31,656 nucleotides of DNA from Zeimonas sp964481165 (lineage in GTDB: Bacteria; Pseudomonadota; Gammaproteobacteria; Burkholderiales; Burkholderiaceae_E). Made by a program: the position numbers and the translations under genes. How positions within the stretch are numbered: position 1 is the stretch's first letter; every line of letters begins with the position of its first letter. Below the pieces are notes generated by a model that worked only from the letters and a program-made list of their open reading frames with translations, was not told where the DNA came from and did not search any database. This document shows, piece by piece, positions 1 through 8,726 of this stretch. The stretch covers positions 1-31,656 of the forward strand of contig CAYZYC010000014.1 in the NCBI GenBank assembly GCA_964481165.1, read 5' to 3'.

Positions 1-2
1 TC

Positions 3-1823
3 GCGAATCTCTCGTCGGGCGGCGTCACCGGCGGCGCGCTGATCATCGTCGGCGAAGACTACGGCGACGGCTCGAGCATCATGCAGGAGCGCAGCCACGC
101 GTTCGCGATGAAGTCGCAGATCTGGCTGCTCGACCCGCGACCGAACCTGCCGAGGATCGTCCAGGCGGTCGAGGACGGGTTCGCGCTCTCCGAGGCGAGC
201 CGCACGCCGGTGATGCTGGAACTGCGGATCCGCGCATGCCACCTGCACGGGCGATTCATCGCCCGCGAAAATCGCCGCTCGGACTTCGCGCTGACGCAGG
301 CGCTCGAGAATCCGCGGCGCGACGTCGATCGCATCGTGCTGCCGCCGGCGAGTTTCCTGCACGAACGCGAGAAGGTCGAGGAACGCTGGCCGGCGGCGGT
401 GCGTTTCATCCGCGAACGGCGATTGAACGAGTTCTTCGCCGAGCGCGAACGCGACGTCGGGATCGTCGTCCAGGGAGGGCTGTACAACACGTTGATGCGT
501 TCGCTCGAGCGCCTGGGGCTGGCCGACTCCTACGGCCGCACGAGCGTGCCGCTGTACGTGCTGAACGTTACCTATCCGCTGATCGACGCGGAGATCGAAC
601 GATTCTGCACGGGCAAGCGCGCGGTACTCGTCGTCGAGGAAGGCCAGCCGAACTTCATCGAGCAGGCGATCGCGGCATCGCTGCACGACGCCGGAACGCG
701 GACCCGCGTGCTGGGCAAGGGTCTGTTGCCGATCGCCGGCGAGTACTCGCCCGCCGTGCTCACCGACGGCCTGCGTGCGTTCTTCGGCGCCCATGCACCG
801 CAGCTTCCCGTCGCCGCACCGGCGCCGCAGTCGGTGACCGCGCTGGTCGCGAGTGCGCAGGCGCAACTGGCCGGAGTCGTGAAGCCACGTTCGCCCGGCT
901 TCTGCACCGGGTGTCCCGAGCGTCCGGTCTTTGCCGCGCTGAAGCTCGTGCAGCGCGAGCTCGGCGCGCACCACGTGAGTTCGGACATCGGCTGCCATCT
1001 GTTTTCGATCCTGCCGCCGTTTCACATCGGCAGCACGACGATGGGATACGGACTCGGCGCGGCCAGCGCCGCAGCGCTCGGATCGCCCACGGGGAAACGC
1101 GCGATCAGCATCATGGGCGACGGCGGCTTCTGGCACAACGGACTCACCAGCGGCGTTGCCAATGCGGTGTTCAACCAGAGCGACCAGGTCGCGCTGATCA
1201 TAGACAACAACTACACGGCCGCTACCGGTGGGCAGGACGTGCTGTCGTCGAAGGCGGTCACGCGCAACCGCAGCACGCGTCATCCGATCGCGAAGGCGGT
1301 GCGGGGCGTCGGTGTCGACTGGGTTCGCCAGATCGACCGGACCTACGACGTCGAGGGCATGCGGGTCGCGCTGCGCGAGGCGTTGACGACGCCGTCGAAG
1401 GGACCGAAGGTCGTCATCGCGCAGTCCGAATGCATGCTGAATCGCCAGCGCCGCGAGAAGCCGCAGCGACGCAAGGCGATCGCCGCCGGCGAGCGCGTCG
1501 TACGCGAGCGTTTCGGCGTCGACAGCGACACCTGTACCGGCGATCACTCGTGCATCCGCATTTCGGGATGCCCGTCGCTGACCGTCAAGCCGAATCCCGA
1601 TCCGCTGCGCCGCGATCCGGTCGCGCACGTGGAGCAGAGCTGCGTGGGTTGCGGCATGTGCGGCGAGGTGTCGCACGCGGCGGTGCTGTGCCCTTCGTTC
1701 TACCGGGCCGGCATCATCAGCAACCCGGATCGCAGCGATCGGTGGCGCGACCGCATCCGGCAGGCGGTGATCGGCGCGCTGCAGCGGCGCACGGATCGCC
1801 GCCTCGCCGCGACCGCGATCTGA
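3..1823 (+). CDS. iorA: Indolepyruvate:ferredoxin oxidoreductase, alpha subunit (5' end outside window)
   Basis: Oxidises arylpyruvates from aromatic amino acid transamination to aryl-acetyl-CoA with ferredoxin as acceptor, in the cytoplasm. The frame is open from base 3, before the first ATG at 81, and already reads family-like sequence (GGVTGGALIIVGEDYGDGSS), so the N-terminus, perhaps 100 residues, lies outside the window. A thiamine diphosphate motif (GDGGFWHNGL through DNNYTAATGG) falls at about 1119-1235. The C-terminus carries ferredoxin-like cysteines: C-x5-C-x5-C near 1530-1570, then CVGCGMC near 1641-1661 and a further CP near 1690. Its TGA at 1821-1823 directly abuts the ATG of iorB. 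In many proteobacteria alpha and gamma/DUF6537 parts form one long chain; here they are two genes. The family call is secure; the exact 2-oxoacid is inferred. Confidence 0.93.
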   Translation, partial: ANLSSGGVTGGALIIVGEDYGDGSSIMQERSHAFAMKSQIWLLDPRPNLPRIVQAVEDGFALSEASRTPVMLELRIRACHLHGRFIARENRRSDFALTQALENPRRDVDRIVLPPASFLHEREKVEERWPAAVRFIRERRLNEFFAERERDVGIVVQGGLYNTLMRSLERLGLADSYGRTSVPLYVLNVTYPLIDAEIERFCTGKRAVLVVEEGQPNFIEQAIAASLHDAGTRTRVLGKGLLPIAGEYSPAVLTDGLRAFFGAHAPQLPVAAPAPQSVTALVASAQAQLAGVVKPRSPGFCTGCPERPVFAALKLVQRELGAHHVSSDIGCHLFSILPPFHIGSTTMGYGLGAASAAALGSPTGKRAISIMGDGGFWHNGLTSGVANAVFNQSDQVALIIDNNYTAATGGQDVLSSKAVTRNRSTRHPIAKAVRGVGVDWVRQIDRTYDVEGMRVALREALTTPSKGPKVVIAQSECMLNRQRREKPQRRKAIAAGERVVRERFGVDSDTCTGDHSCIRISGCPSLTVKPNPDPLRRDPVAHVEQSCVGCGMCGEVSHAAVLCPSFYRAGIISNPDRSDRWRDRIRQAVIGALQRRTDRRLAATAI

Positions 1824-3404
1824 ATGCCGCTGTTCGCACAGGAGGGAGAACAAGCCGCGGACGTGTCCGCCGCAGGTTCCGCGGCGGGCGACGCCGTGCG
1901 CCCGATCTGCATCGCGATCCTCGCGATGGGCGGCGAGGGCGGCGGCGTGCTCTCCGACTGGATCGTCGATCTCGGCGAACACAACGGCCACGTGGCGCAG
2001 GCTACGTCGGTAGCCGGAGTGGCGCAGCGCACCGGCGCGACGATCTACTACGTCGAGCTGTTTCCGCGCGCCGAGTCCGAACGCGAGGGTGCCGCGCCGC
2101 TGCTCGCGCTGATGCCGGCGCCCGGCGACGTCGACGTGCTGATCGCCTCCGAACTGATGGAGGCGGCGCGCGCGGTGCAGCGCGGCCTCGTGACGCCGGA
2201 CCGCACGACGCTGATCGCCTCGACGCACCGCGTGCTGTCGATCGACGAGAAGTCGGCGATGGGCGACGGTGCGGTCGACAGCGGCGTGCTCGAGCAGGCT
2301 TGCGCGAGCGCGGCCCGGACGTTCGTGCGCTTCGACATGGCCGAAGTGGTCGAGCGAAGCGGCAGCGTGATCAGCGCCGTGCTGTTCGGCGCGTTGAGCG
2401 GAACCGGCGTGTTGCCGTTCACCCGCGAGCAGTACGAGCGAACGATCGAGCGCGGCGGCCTCGCGGTGCAGGCCAGTCTCGCTGCTTTCGCCGAGGGCTA
2501 CGATCGGGCCGCGCAGCCTGCGGCGCAACGCGCGCAGGGAGGCGCACCGGAAAGCGCGCCGGAACACGCGCCACGGATTGCTCCGCTGCCGGAGACGCAC
2601 GCCGATGCGCGCGTCGCACGCCTGCTGCAGCGCCTGCGCAGCGAGTTCAGCGGCGACGTACGGGAGATGGCCGTCGCGGGCGTGCGCCGCACGATCGACT
2701 ACCAGGACCCGCGGTACGCGGACCTGTACCTCGATCGTCTCGCGCGCATCGCCGCGCACGGCGATGCCGGACTGTCGAAGGAGTTCGCGCGTCATCTGGC
2801 GCTGTGGATGACCTACGAAGACACGATCCGCGTGGCCGACCTGAAGACGCGCTCGAGCCGCTTCGCGCGCGTGCGCGACGAAGTGCGCACCGAAGACGGC
2901 CAGCTGCTCGAGATCAACGAGTACATGCACCCGCGCGTGGAGGAGATCTGCGACACGCTGCCGGCGGGACTCGGACGCTGGCTGGCGGGATCGGGCACGC
3001 CGCGGCGCATCGTCGAACGCTACACGCGCAAGGGGCGCGTGATCCCGACGACCTCGCTGGGCGGCTTCCTGATGCTGCGCACGCTCGCGTCGATGCGCCG
3101 CTGGCGGCGCGCCACGCTGCGCTACGTGCGCGAGAACGAGGCGATCGAGCGCTGGCTCGCTCGCATCGACAGCACGGCTTCGACCGATCCGGAGCTCGCC
3201 ACCGAGATCGCGCGCTGCCAGCGCCTGGTCAAGGGCTATGGCGATACGCACGAGCGCGGGAGCCGCAACTTCGAGACACTGATGGCGGCGATCGACCGGA
3301 TCGCCGGCCGCGACGATGCGGCCGCGACGCTGCGCGCGCTGCACGAAGCGGCGCTCGCCGACGACGAGGGCGACGCGCTGCGCCGGCAGCTGAAGGCGAT
3401 CTGA
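1824..3404 (+). CDS. iorB: Indolepyruvate:ferredoxin oxidoreductase, beta subunit with DUF6537-like C-terminus
   Basis: A 526-residue partner of the upstream subunit. Residues about 25-210 match the pyruvate/2-ketoacid oxidoreductase gamma domain: the glycine-rich AMGGEGGGVLSDWI segment is followed by TSVAGVAQRTGATIYYVELFP. An Ala/Pro-rich linker near residues 230-260 leads to a helical C-terminal half rich in Arg and Glu, typical of the DUF6537 tail of proteobacterial enzymes. The ATG follows the iorA stop with no gap, so translational coupling is likely. The protein has no Fe-S cysteine cluster of its own, as expected for this subunit. The next gene also begins immediately after this stop. 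Family identity is strong; the role of the C-terminal region is not known to me. Confidence 0.92.
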   Translation: MPLFAQEGEQAADVSAAGSAAGDAVRPICIAILAMGGEGGGVLSDWIVDLGEHNGHVAQATSVAGVAQRTGATIYYVELFPRAESEREGAAPLLALMPAPGDVDVLIASELMEAARAVQRGLVTPDRTTLIASTHRVLSIDEKSAMGDGAVDSGVLEQACASAARTFVRFDMAEVVERSGSVISAVLFGALSGTGVLPFTREQYERTIERGGLAVQASLAAFAEGYDRAAQPAAQRAQGGAPESAPEHAPRIAPLPETHADARVARLLQRLRSEFSGDVREMAVAGVRRTIDYQDPRYADLYLDRLARIAAHGDAGLSKEFARHLALWMTYEDTIRVADLKTRSSRFARVRDEVRTEDGQLLEINEYMHPRVEEICDTLPAGLGRWLAGSGTPRRIVERYTRKGRVIPTTSLGGFLMLRTLASMRRWRRATLRYVRENEAIERWLARIDSTASTDPELATEIARCQRLVKGYGDTHERGSRNFETLMAAIDRIAGRDDAAATLRALHEAALADDEGDALRRQLKAI

Positions 3405-4895
3405 GTGGCGCTGCGCTTCCGCACCGGACGGGTCGCGATCAGCGCGGCGGCCCATTCGGCCCTGCGCGAGCGAGGTGCGCTCGAGGCGCGTGCGCTGGCC
3501 GATCGCGCGTTCTCGCGCGCGGCCGGGGCTCCGCTGATCGACGGAAACGAAGTCCGGCTGCTGAAGGACGCGCGCGAGAACTACCCGGCCTGGCTCGACG
3601 CGATCGCGCGCGCGCGACGCTACGTGCACTTCGAGAGCTACATCGTGCACGACGACGAGACCGGCAACGAGTTCGCCGACGCGCTGATCGCCGCTGCCGG
3701 GCGCGGCGTGCGGGTACGACTCGTCTACGACTGGCTCGGCGGACTCGGCAAGAGCTCGCGCCGTTTCTGGCGCCGGCTGCGCGACGGCGGCGTCGAAGTG
3801 CGCTGCTACAACCCGCCGCAACTGGACGCGCCGCTGGGATGGGTGTCGCGCGACCACCGCAAGATGATCTCCGTCGACGGCGAGGTCGGATTCGTCACCG
3901 GACTGTGCGTCGGGCGGATGTGGGTGGGCCAGCCCGAGCGCAAGCTCGATCCGTGGCGCGATACCGGTGTCGAGATCCGCGGGCCGGCCGTGCGCGACGT
4001 CGATCGGGCGTTCGCGTCGATCTGGAGCATGCTCGGCGAACCGATCGCCGGGGACGGAACAGCCGAAGACGACGAGCCGCACCCGGTCGGCAACACGAGC
4101 CTGCGCATCGTTGCGACGCTGCCGGCCACCGCCGGAATGCTGCGGCTCGACAACCTCGTCACGTCGATGGCGCGCAAGCGCGTGTGGCTGACCGACGCGT
4201 ATTTCGCGGGAATGGCCACCTACGTGCAGTCGCTGCGCGCCGCCGCCGAACACGATGTCGACGTGCGCCTGCTCCTTCCGAACTCGACCGACATCCCGCT
4301 GCTGCGGCCGCTGTCGCGTTCGGGCTATCGTGGCCTGCTCGAATCCGGTGTGCGCATCTTCGAGTGGAACGGCACGATGCTGCACGCCAAGACCGCGCTG
4401 ATCGACGATCGCTGGGCACGGGTCGGATCGACGAACCTGAACATCGCGAGCTGGCTGGGCAACTGCGAGCTCGACGCGTTCATCGAGGACGAGGATTTCG
4501 CGCGCCAGATGGAGCAGATGTACCTGGACGACCTGGAGAACGCCACCGAGGTGGTGCTCGACTCGCGGCAGAAGGTGCGCAAGTCGCCCGTCACGCGCCC
4601 GCGCCGTGGCGTCGTGGGCAGCGGAGGCGGGAGCGCCAGTCGGGCCGCTGCCGGAGCCGTGCGTATCGGCAACGCGATCGGCGCGGCACTGGTGGATCGC
4701 CGCGTGCTCGAACCCGTGGAGTCGCGGATGATGACGCTGGGCGGCGCCGCGTTGACGCTGCTGGCCGTGCTCTTCGTCGCGATTCCGTCGGTGCTCGTCT
4801 ATCCGGTCGGGGCGCTGCTCGCGTGGAGCGGACTCGCGCTGCTGTACCGGGGCTTCCGCTTGCACCGGGAGGGCCGGAACCGCCACACTGATTGA
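3405..4895 (+). CDS. Two-HKD phospholipase D superfamily protein (cardiolipin synthase-like)
   Basis: A 496-residue protein with two HxKxxxxD active-site motifs, at H151 (HRKMISVD) and H327 (HAKTALID, followed by GSTNLN). This is the pattern of bacterial cardiolipin synthases, which join two phospholipid head groups at the inner membrane. The N-terminus lacks the paired membrane segments of ClsA, which makes it closer in layout to ClsB. A hydrophobic C-terminal hairpin (about residues 443-482) could anchor it. The GTG start abuts the iorB stop and has an AAGG 8 bp upstream; no better start is visible. Being in the ior transcript looks incidental or reflects shared regulation. Phosphatidyltransferase versus phospholipase activity cannot be told from sequence. 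Confidence 0.88.
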   Translation: MALRFRTGRVAISAAAHSALRERGALEARALADRAFSRAAGAPLIDGNEVRLLKDARENYPAWLDAIARARRYVHFESYIVHDDETGNEFADALIAAAGRGVRVRLVYDWLGGLGKSSRRFWRRLRDGGVEVRCYNPPQLDAPLGWVSRDHRKMISVDGEVGFVTGLCVGRMWVGQPERKLDPWRDTGVEIRGPAVRDVDRAFASIWSMLGEPIAGDGTAEDDEPHPVGNTSLRIVATLPATAGMLRLDNLVTSMARKRVWLTDAYFAGMATYVQSLRAAAEHDVDVRLLLPNSTDIPLLRPLSRSGYRGLLESGVRIFEWNGTMLHAKTALIDDRWARVGSTNLNIASWLGNCELDAFIEDEDFARQMEQMYLDDLENATEVVLDSRQKVRKSPVTRPRRGVVGSGGGSASRAAAGAVRIGNAIGAALVDRRVLEPVESRMMTLGGAALTLLAVLFVAIPSVLVYPVGALLAWSGLALLYRGFRLHREGRNRHTD

Positions 4896-4908
4896 CGAGG
4901 AGGTTGCG

Positions 4909-5865
4909 ATGACGCAGGCACGTATCGATTCGGCGGCCTGGCCCGAACTCGCCTATGGCGACTGGCAGGAAACCTGCACCACGCTGCATCTGTGGACGCA
5001 GGTGATCGGCAAGATCGTCCTGTCGCAGGCTCCATGGCTCAATCATTCCTGGCACGTCACGCTGCGCGTCACTGCGCGTGGCCTGGGCACGCCGGTCATC
5101 CCGTTCGGCGAGCGCGCGCTGCAGATCGAGTTCGATTTCATCGACCACGCGCTGCGCCTGTGCACGAGCGACGGGGCGCGACGCGAACTGGCCCTGCGGC
5201 CACGATCGGTGGCCGATTTCTTCGAGTCGACGATGGCGATGCTCGACGATCTCGGGTTGCCGGTTTCGATCGACGACATGCCCAGCGAGATCCCCGGAGC
5301 CATCCGCTTTCGCGACGACCGCATCCACGATGCCTACGATCCGGAATACGCCCGGCGATTCTGGCGTGTGCTGCTGCAGGTCGATCGTGTGTTCCAGGCC
5401 TTTCGCACCGGCTTCGTCGGCAAGTGCAGCCCGGTGCAGTTCTTCTGGGGCAGCTTCGACCTGGCGGTGACGCGCTTCTCGGGCCGGCGGGCGCAACTGC
5501 ACCCCGGCGGCGTCCCGAACCTGCGCGACGAGGTCGTTCGCGAGGCGTACTCGCACGAAGTCAGCAGCGCGGGATTCTGGCCCGGGGGCGGCGCGATCGA
5601 CTATCCGGCGTTCTACTCGTACGCCTATTCCGAGCCCGAAGGGTACGCGTCGGCCGCGGTGCGACCGGGCGGAGCGTTCTACCATCCCGACCTGCACGAA
5701 TTCGTCCTTTCCTACGATGCGGCGCGTTCGGCCGCGCGCCCCGAATACGCTCTGACCGAATTCCTGCAGAGCACCTACGATGCGGCCGCCGACCTCGGTC
5801 GCTGGAACCGTGCCGAACTCGAGTGTTCGCCGGGGCTGCCCGGAGTTCCACGCGCGTTGGCGTGA
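4909..5865 (+). CDS. DUF5996 family protein
   Basis: A 318-residue soluble protein starting with an ATG preceded by a strong GAGGAGG at 4897-4903. It begins WPELAYGDWQETCTTLHLWTQ and contains the FFWGSFDLAVTRFSGRRA and GFWPGG segments with many conserved aromatic residues, which I recognise as the DUF5996 family. No signal peptide, membrane segment or known catalytic motif is seen. The gene lies 13 bp after the phospholipase D-like gene and is probably the last member of the ior transcript. Its function is unknown. The family assignment is from memory of the motif pattern and would be confirmed by a Pfam search. Confidence 0.85.
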   Translation: MTQARIDSAAWPELAYGDWQETCTTLHLWTQVIGKIVLSQAPWLNHSWHVTLRVTARGLGTPVIPFGERALQIEFDFIDHALRLCTSDGARRELALRPRSVADFFESTMAMLDDLGLPVSIDDMPSEIPGAIRFRDDRIHDAYDPEYARRFWRVLLQVDRVFQAFRTGFVGKCSPVQFFWGSFDLAVTRFSGRRAQLHPGGVPNLRDEVVREAYSHEVSSAGFWPGGGAIDYPAFYSYAYSEPEGYASAAVRPGGAFYHPDLHEFVLSYDAARSAARPEYALTEFLQSTYDAAADLGRWNRAELECSPGLPGVPRALA

Positions 5866-5972
5866 CGTCGGCGTCGCGGCACGAGCGATGAGGGAAGCGC
5901 CGGGTCGGCTTTGCATCGCCCTGCATTGCAGTTGAAATGCCGCGCGCCGCGCAGCGAAATGCGCAGGCAACC

Positions 5973-6017
5973 CGCTTCCTCGAAGATCCCCGCCATCGGG
6001 ACGTCATCGAGGAAGCG
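5973..6017 (+). promoter_or_regulatory. Long inverted repeat enclosing the ribosome binding site of the SRPBCC gene
   Basis: CGCTTCCTCGA (5973-5983) and TCGAGGAAGCG (6007-6017) are exact reverse complements, 11 bp, separated by 23 nt. The loop can form an inner stem (CCCG 5989-5992 with CGGG 5997-6000). The right arm contains the GAGGAAG ribosome binding site of the ATG at 6022. In RNA the arm pairing would hide the site, so translation could be gated by structure, protein or temperature. The inverted repeat is seen directly; gating is inference. A DNA operator is the main alternative. Confidence 0.6.
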
Positions 6018-6021
6018 CATC

Positions 6022-6621
6022 ATGATCCGGTCGATTTCGCTGCTGGCTCTCGTGTCCGTCGCCGCGTTGCTGCTGCACGCTGCGGCGCAACCCGAAACCT
6101 TCCTCGTGCAGAGAAGCGCGAGCATCGATGCGCCGCCCGAGGCGATCCATTCGATGATCGACGACCTGCGCCGGTTCAACGTCTGGAACCCGTACGAGAA
6201 GAAGGATCCCGGCCTGAAGGGCACCTACCTCGGGCCGCAGCGCGGACCGGGTGCCGCCTACGCGTTCGAGGGCAACCGGGACGTCGGCAAGGGAAGCATC
6301 CAGATCGTCTCCTCGTCGCCGCCGACCGGCATCACGATGCGGCTGGACATGCTCGAGCCATTCGAAGGGCACAACACGATCGAGTTCACGCTGGTGCCGC
6401 GCGGCGGCGCCACCGAAGTGACCTGGGCGATGCACGGCCCGAGTCCGTTCGTCGCGCGGTTGATCGGACTGTTCGTCGACATGGACGCGATGATCGGTCG
6501 CGACTTCGAGGCGGGACTCGCCGAACTGAAGCAGGTCGCCGAGCGGTCGTACGCGGGCGAGACCGACACCGCCGGCGGCGTCGCCCGATCGGACCGAAGC
6601 CCGACCGGGCCGGCGTCCTAG
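6022..6621 (+). CDS. Secreted SRPBCC (START/polyketide cyclase-like) family protein
   Basis: A 199-residue protein with an N-terminal signal sequence (MIRSISLLALVSVAALLLHAA). A SRPBCC fold follows: SASIDAPPEAIHSMIDDL, then FNVWNPYEKKDP, then alternating strands and a C-terminal helix (MDAMIGRDFEAGLAELKQVA). The family binds hydrophobic ligands in a deep cavity; no ligand can be assigned. The frame is open upstream to a TTG at 5911, but the ATG at 6022 has a GAGGAAG ribosome binding site and gives a proper signal peptide. That site lies in an inverted repeat. Its TAG stop interleaves with the TAG of the convergent gene inside one CTAG (6618-6621). It appears monocistronic. Confidence 0.85.
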   Translation: MIRSISLLALVSVAALLLHAAAQPETFLVQRSASIDAPPEAIHSMIDDLRRFNVWNPYEKKDPGLKGTYLGPQRGPGAAYAFEGNRDVGKGSIQIVSSSPPTGITMRLDMLEPFEGHNTIEFTLVPRGGATEVTWAMHGPSPFVARLIGLFVDMDAMIGRDFEAGLAELKQVAERSYAGETDTAGGVARSDRSPTGPAS

Positions 6622-7829
6622 AACTTGCACCCTCCCTCGGCGAGCGGCCGGAAAGCCTGCTCGGGCGGGATCGTCTCGATCAGCTTGTAGTAGTCCCAGG
6701 GGGCCTTCGACTCCTTCGGAGTCTTCACCTGGAACAAATACATCGGGTGCATCTTGCGGCCGTCCTCGCGGATGACGCCCTTGCCGAACAGAGCGTCGTC
6801 GGTGGGAATCGCCTTCATCGCCGCGACCACGGCGCGCCCGTCGCTCGGCGATCCGACCTGGTCGACGGCCTTCAGGTAGTGGATCACCGACGCATAGACG
6901 CCCGCCTGCATGTCGTTGGGCATGTTCTTCTGCGGATGGCGCTGCTGGAAGCGCTGCGACCAGGCACGCGTGCCGTCGTTGAGATCCCAGTAGAACGGAT
7001 CGATCGCGAGAAGGCCCTGCGCGGCCTGCAGGCCCAGCGGCACGACGCCGTTGACGTCGAAGATCAGGCCGGTCAGCGTCTGTTTCGCGCCGAGGTTGAA
7101 CTCCGCGGCCTGTTTCAGCGAGGTGATCAGGTCGCCGCCGGCGTTGGCGAATGCCACCACCTCGGCACCCGAAGATTGCGCGCGCAGCAGGAACGACGAG
7201 AAGTCGCTGGTGCCCAGCGGATGGCGCACGCTGCCGACGACCTTGCCGCCTCCCTTGAGCACTCCCTCGGAGGCCTGCTTTTCGAGATCGTGGCCGAATG
7301 CGTAGTCGGCCGTGACGAAGAACCAGCTCCTGCCGCCGCGCTTCATGATCGCGTTGGCGATCGCACGGCCCTGTGCATAGGTGTCGTAGGTCCAGTGCAC
7401 CGTGTTGGGGCTGCAGCGCTCGCCGGTCAGCAGCGAGCTGCCGGCCCCGGATCCGATGAACACCTTGTTCTTGTCGCGCGTGAGGTTCGCGACCGCAAGC
7501 GCGACCGCCGAGTTGGGGATGTCGAGAATGAGTTCGACGCCTTCGGTGTCCAGCCACTGGCGCGCGATGGTCGAGCCGACGTCGGGCTTGTTCTGGTGAT
7601 CGGCGTTGAGCACCTCGACCTTGCGGCCCTTCGGCCCTCCGCCGTAGTCTTCCGCCGCCATCTGCGCGGCGATGACCGACCCGATGCCCTGGTAGTCGGC
7701 ATAGACGCTCGACATGTCGTTCTGCACCGCGATCTTCAGCGTGGCCGGCTGGGCGCGCAGGATGCCGAAGGGGGCGAACGTCGCGGCAGCACCCAGCGAC
7801 AGGCTTGCGTTGAACTTGCGACGGTCCAT
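6618..7829 (-). CDS. Branched-chain amino acid-type ABC transporter substrate-binding protein
   Basis: A 403-residue periplasmic type I binding protein of the LivK/HAAT class. It starts MDRRKFNASLSLGAAATFAPFGILRAQ, a leader with a twin-arginine-like RRKF motif. Class features follow: LKIAVQNDMSSVYADYQG, DHQNKPDVGSTIARQWLD, GERCSPNTVHWTYDTYAQG and FVTADYAFGHDLE. The ATG at 7829 is chosen over an upstream one at 7874 because an AGAGGAGA ribosome binding site precedes it and it starts the leader. No permease or ATPase genes for this importer are nearby, so it is an orphan binding protein or uses a distant transporter. The ligand cannot be read from sequence. It lies 122 bp downstream of the sulfur-related run and may have its own promoter. 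Confidence 0.92.
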   Translation of the reverse strand: MDRRKFNASLSLGAAATFAPFGILRAQPATLKIAVQNDMSSVYADYQGIGSVIAAQMAAEDYGGGPKGRKVEVLNADHQNKPDVGSTIARQWLDTEGVELILDIPNSAVALAVANLTRDKNKVFIGSGAGSSLLTGERCSPNTVHWTYDTYAQGRAIANAIMKRGGRSWFFVTADYAFGHDLEKQASEGVLKGGGKVVGSVRHPLGTSDFSSFLLRAQSSGAEVVAFANAGGDLITSLKQAAEFNLGAKQTLTGLIFDVNGVVPLGLQAAQGLLAIDPFYWDLNDGTRAWSQRFQQRHPQKNMPNDMQAGVYASVIHYLKAVDQVGSPSDGRAVVAAMKAIPTDDALFGKGVIREDGRKMHPMYLFQVKTPKESKAPWDYYKLIETIPPEQAFRPLAEGGCKF

Positions 7830-7856
7830 GGTGTCTCCTCTGGTGGGCGGCAGAAA

Positions 7857-7862
7857 GTTATA
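7857..7862 (-). promoter_or_regulatory. Possible -10 element of the substrate-binding protein gene
   Basis: TATAAC on the minus strand, in a local AT-rich patch within otherwise GC-rich DNA, would place transcription start about 20-25 nt before the AGAGGAGA/ATG of the binding-protein gene. No clear -35 hexamer is seen, so this is a weak assignment. Confidence 0.3.
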
Positions 7863-7951
7863 AAAAGGAACCATACGCCGCTACCCGCCCGCCGGCAACA
7901 GAGAAGCGGGTTCGCGCGACCCGACCTCGGGAAGATGCGGATCCGCGCGGC

Positions 7952-8701
7952 TCAACCCTGGGCGCTGTCGCTCATCGGCCGGCAGTACGCCTGCAGTTCC
8001 GCCGGCAGGCCGATCGGGCAGACGCCACCCTCGCGGTTCGCAGGAAGCGCGTGATCGATGAAACGGGGGTAGGGCAACTGCAGTTCGTCCATGATGCGCT
8101 CGAACTGCGCGAGCGTCCGGCCGGCTCCCAGCCGCGGGTTGCGCAGCTTCTCCTGGCCGATCGTCGAGACGCGCCGCTGGTGGTAGTCGTGGGCGGGGTA
8201 GACGAGGCAGTCGTCGGGCAACGTGAAGAGCTTCTCGTGCACGCTGCGGTACAGATCCTTCGCGCTGCCGTTCTGGAAATCGGTGCGTCCGCATCCGTCG
8301 ATCAGCAGCGCGTCCCCGGTGAACACGCGGTCGGCCAGCACGTAGGCGAAGTGGTCGTCGGTGTGACCGGGCGTGTGTCGCGGCTCGATGACGATACTGC
8401 CGAGGCGAAACGGCATCCGGTCGGTGATTGCGACGTCGGCGCACGGCAGCCGGTCGACCGCGGGGGCCGCGATCCGGCTTCCGACGCGTTGCTTGAGTTG
8501 CAGCGCACCGGTGATGTGGTCGGCGTGCAGGTGCGTGTCGAAGGTGAAGGCCAGCCGCAGCCCCAGGCGTTGCAGTTCGCCGAGGTCGCGGTCTACTGCG
8601 TTCACGACCGGATCGACGAGCACGGCAGCGCCGGTTTCCTCGCAGCCGAGCAGATAGGTGTAGGTGCTCGACAGGGGCTCGAAGAGCTGGCGGAAGATCA
8701 T
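7952..8701 (-). CDS. MBL-fold hydrolase, persulfide dioxygenase (ETHE1)-like
   Basis: A 249-residue metallo-beta-lactamase fold protein. Metal ligands are visible: THLHADH (H57, H59, D61, H62), HTPGHT (H113), D130 in FTGDALLI and H171 in YPAHDY. The segment IDGCGRTDFQNGSAKDLY is characteristic of the ETHE1/persulfide dioxygenase branch, which oxidises glutathione persulfide to sulfite with a mononuclear iron. Glyoxalase II is the main alternative, but the GCGRTDFQ segment argues against it. It lies 25 bp downstream of the thioesterase gene on the same strand. The DsrE-like and MOSC genes further upstream fit a sulfane-sulfur theme. No rhodanese domain is fused. Cytoplasmic; no signal peptide. 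Confidence 0.88.
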   Translation of the reverse strand: MIFRQLFEPLSSTYTYLLGCEETGAAVLVDPVVNAVDRDLGELQRLGLRLAFTFDTHLHADHITGALQLKQRVGSRIAAPAVDRLPCADVAITDRMPFRLGSIVIEPRHTPGHTDDHFAYVLADRVFTGDALLIDGCGRTDFQNGSAKDLYRSVHEKLFTLPDDCLVYPAHDYHQRRVSTIGQEKLRNPRLGAGRTLAQFERIMDELQLPYPRFIDHALPANREGGVCPIGLPAELQAYCRPMSDSAQG

Positions 8702-8726
8702 CGGCTCCTCCCGGGCACGGCGCGAA

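Noticed and set aside
3390..3406. CTGAAG-N5-CTGAGT at the iorB/phospholipase D junction
   Set aside because: It is inside coding sequence at a gapless gene junction, the second hexamer is imperfect, and no inverted pair follows.
236..4891. A 1551-residue open frame on the plus strand
   Set aside because: It is a frame shadow across iorA, iorB and the phospholipase D-like gene; composition is Arg/Ala-rich and no domain is readable.
5937..8054. A 705-residue plus-strand open frame
   Set aside because: It runs antisense through the binding-protein gene and out of frame through the SRPBCC gene; it is explained by high GC content.
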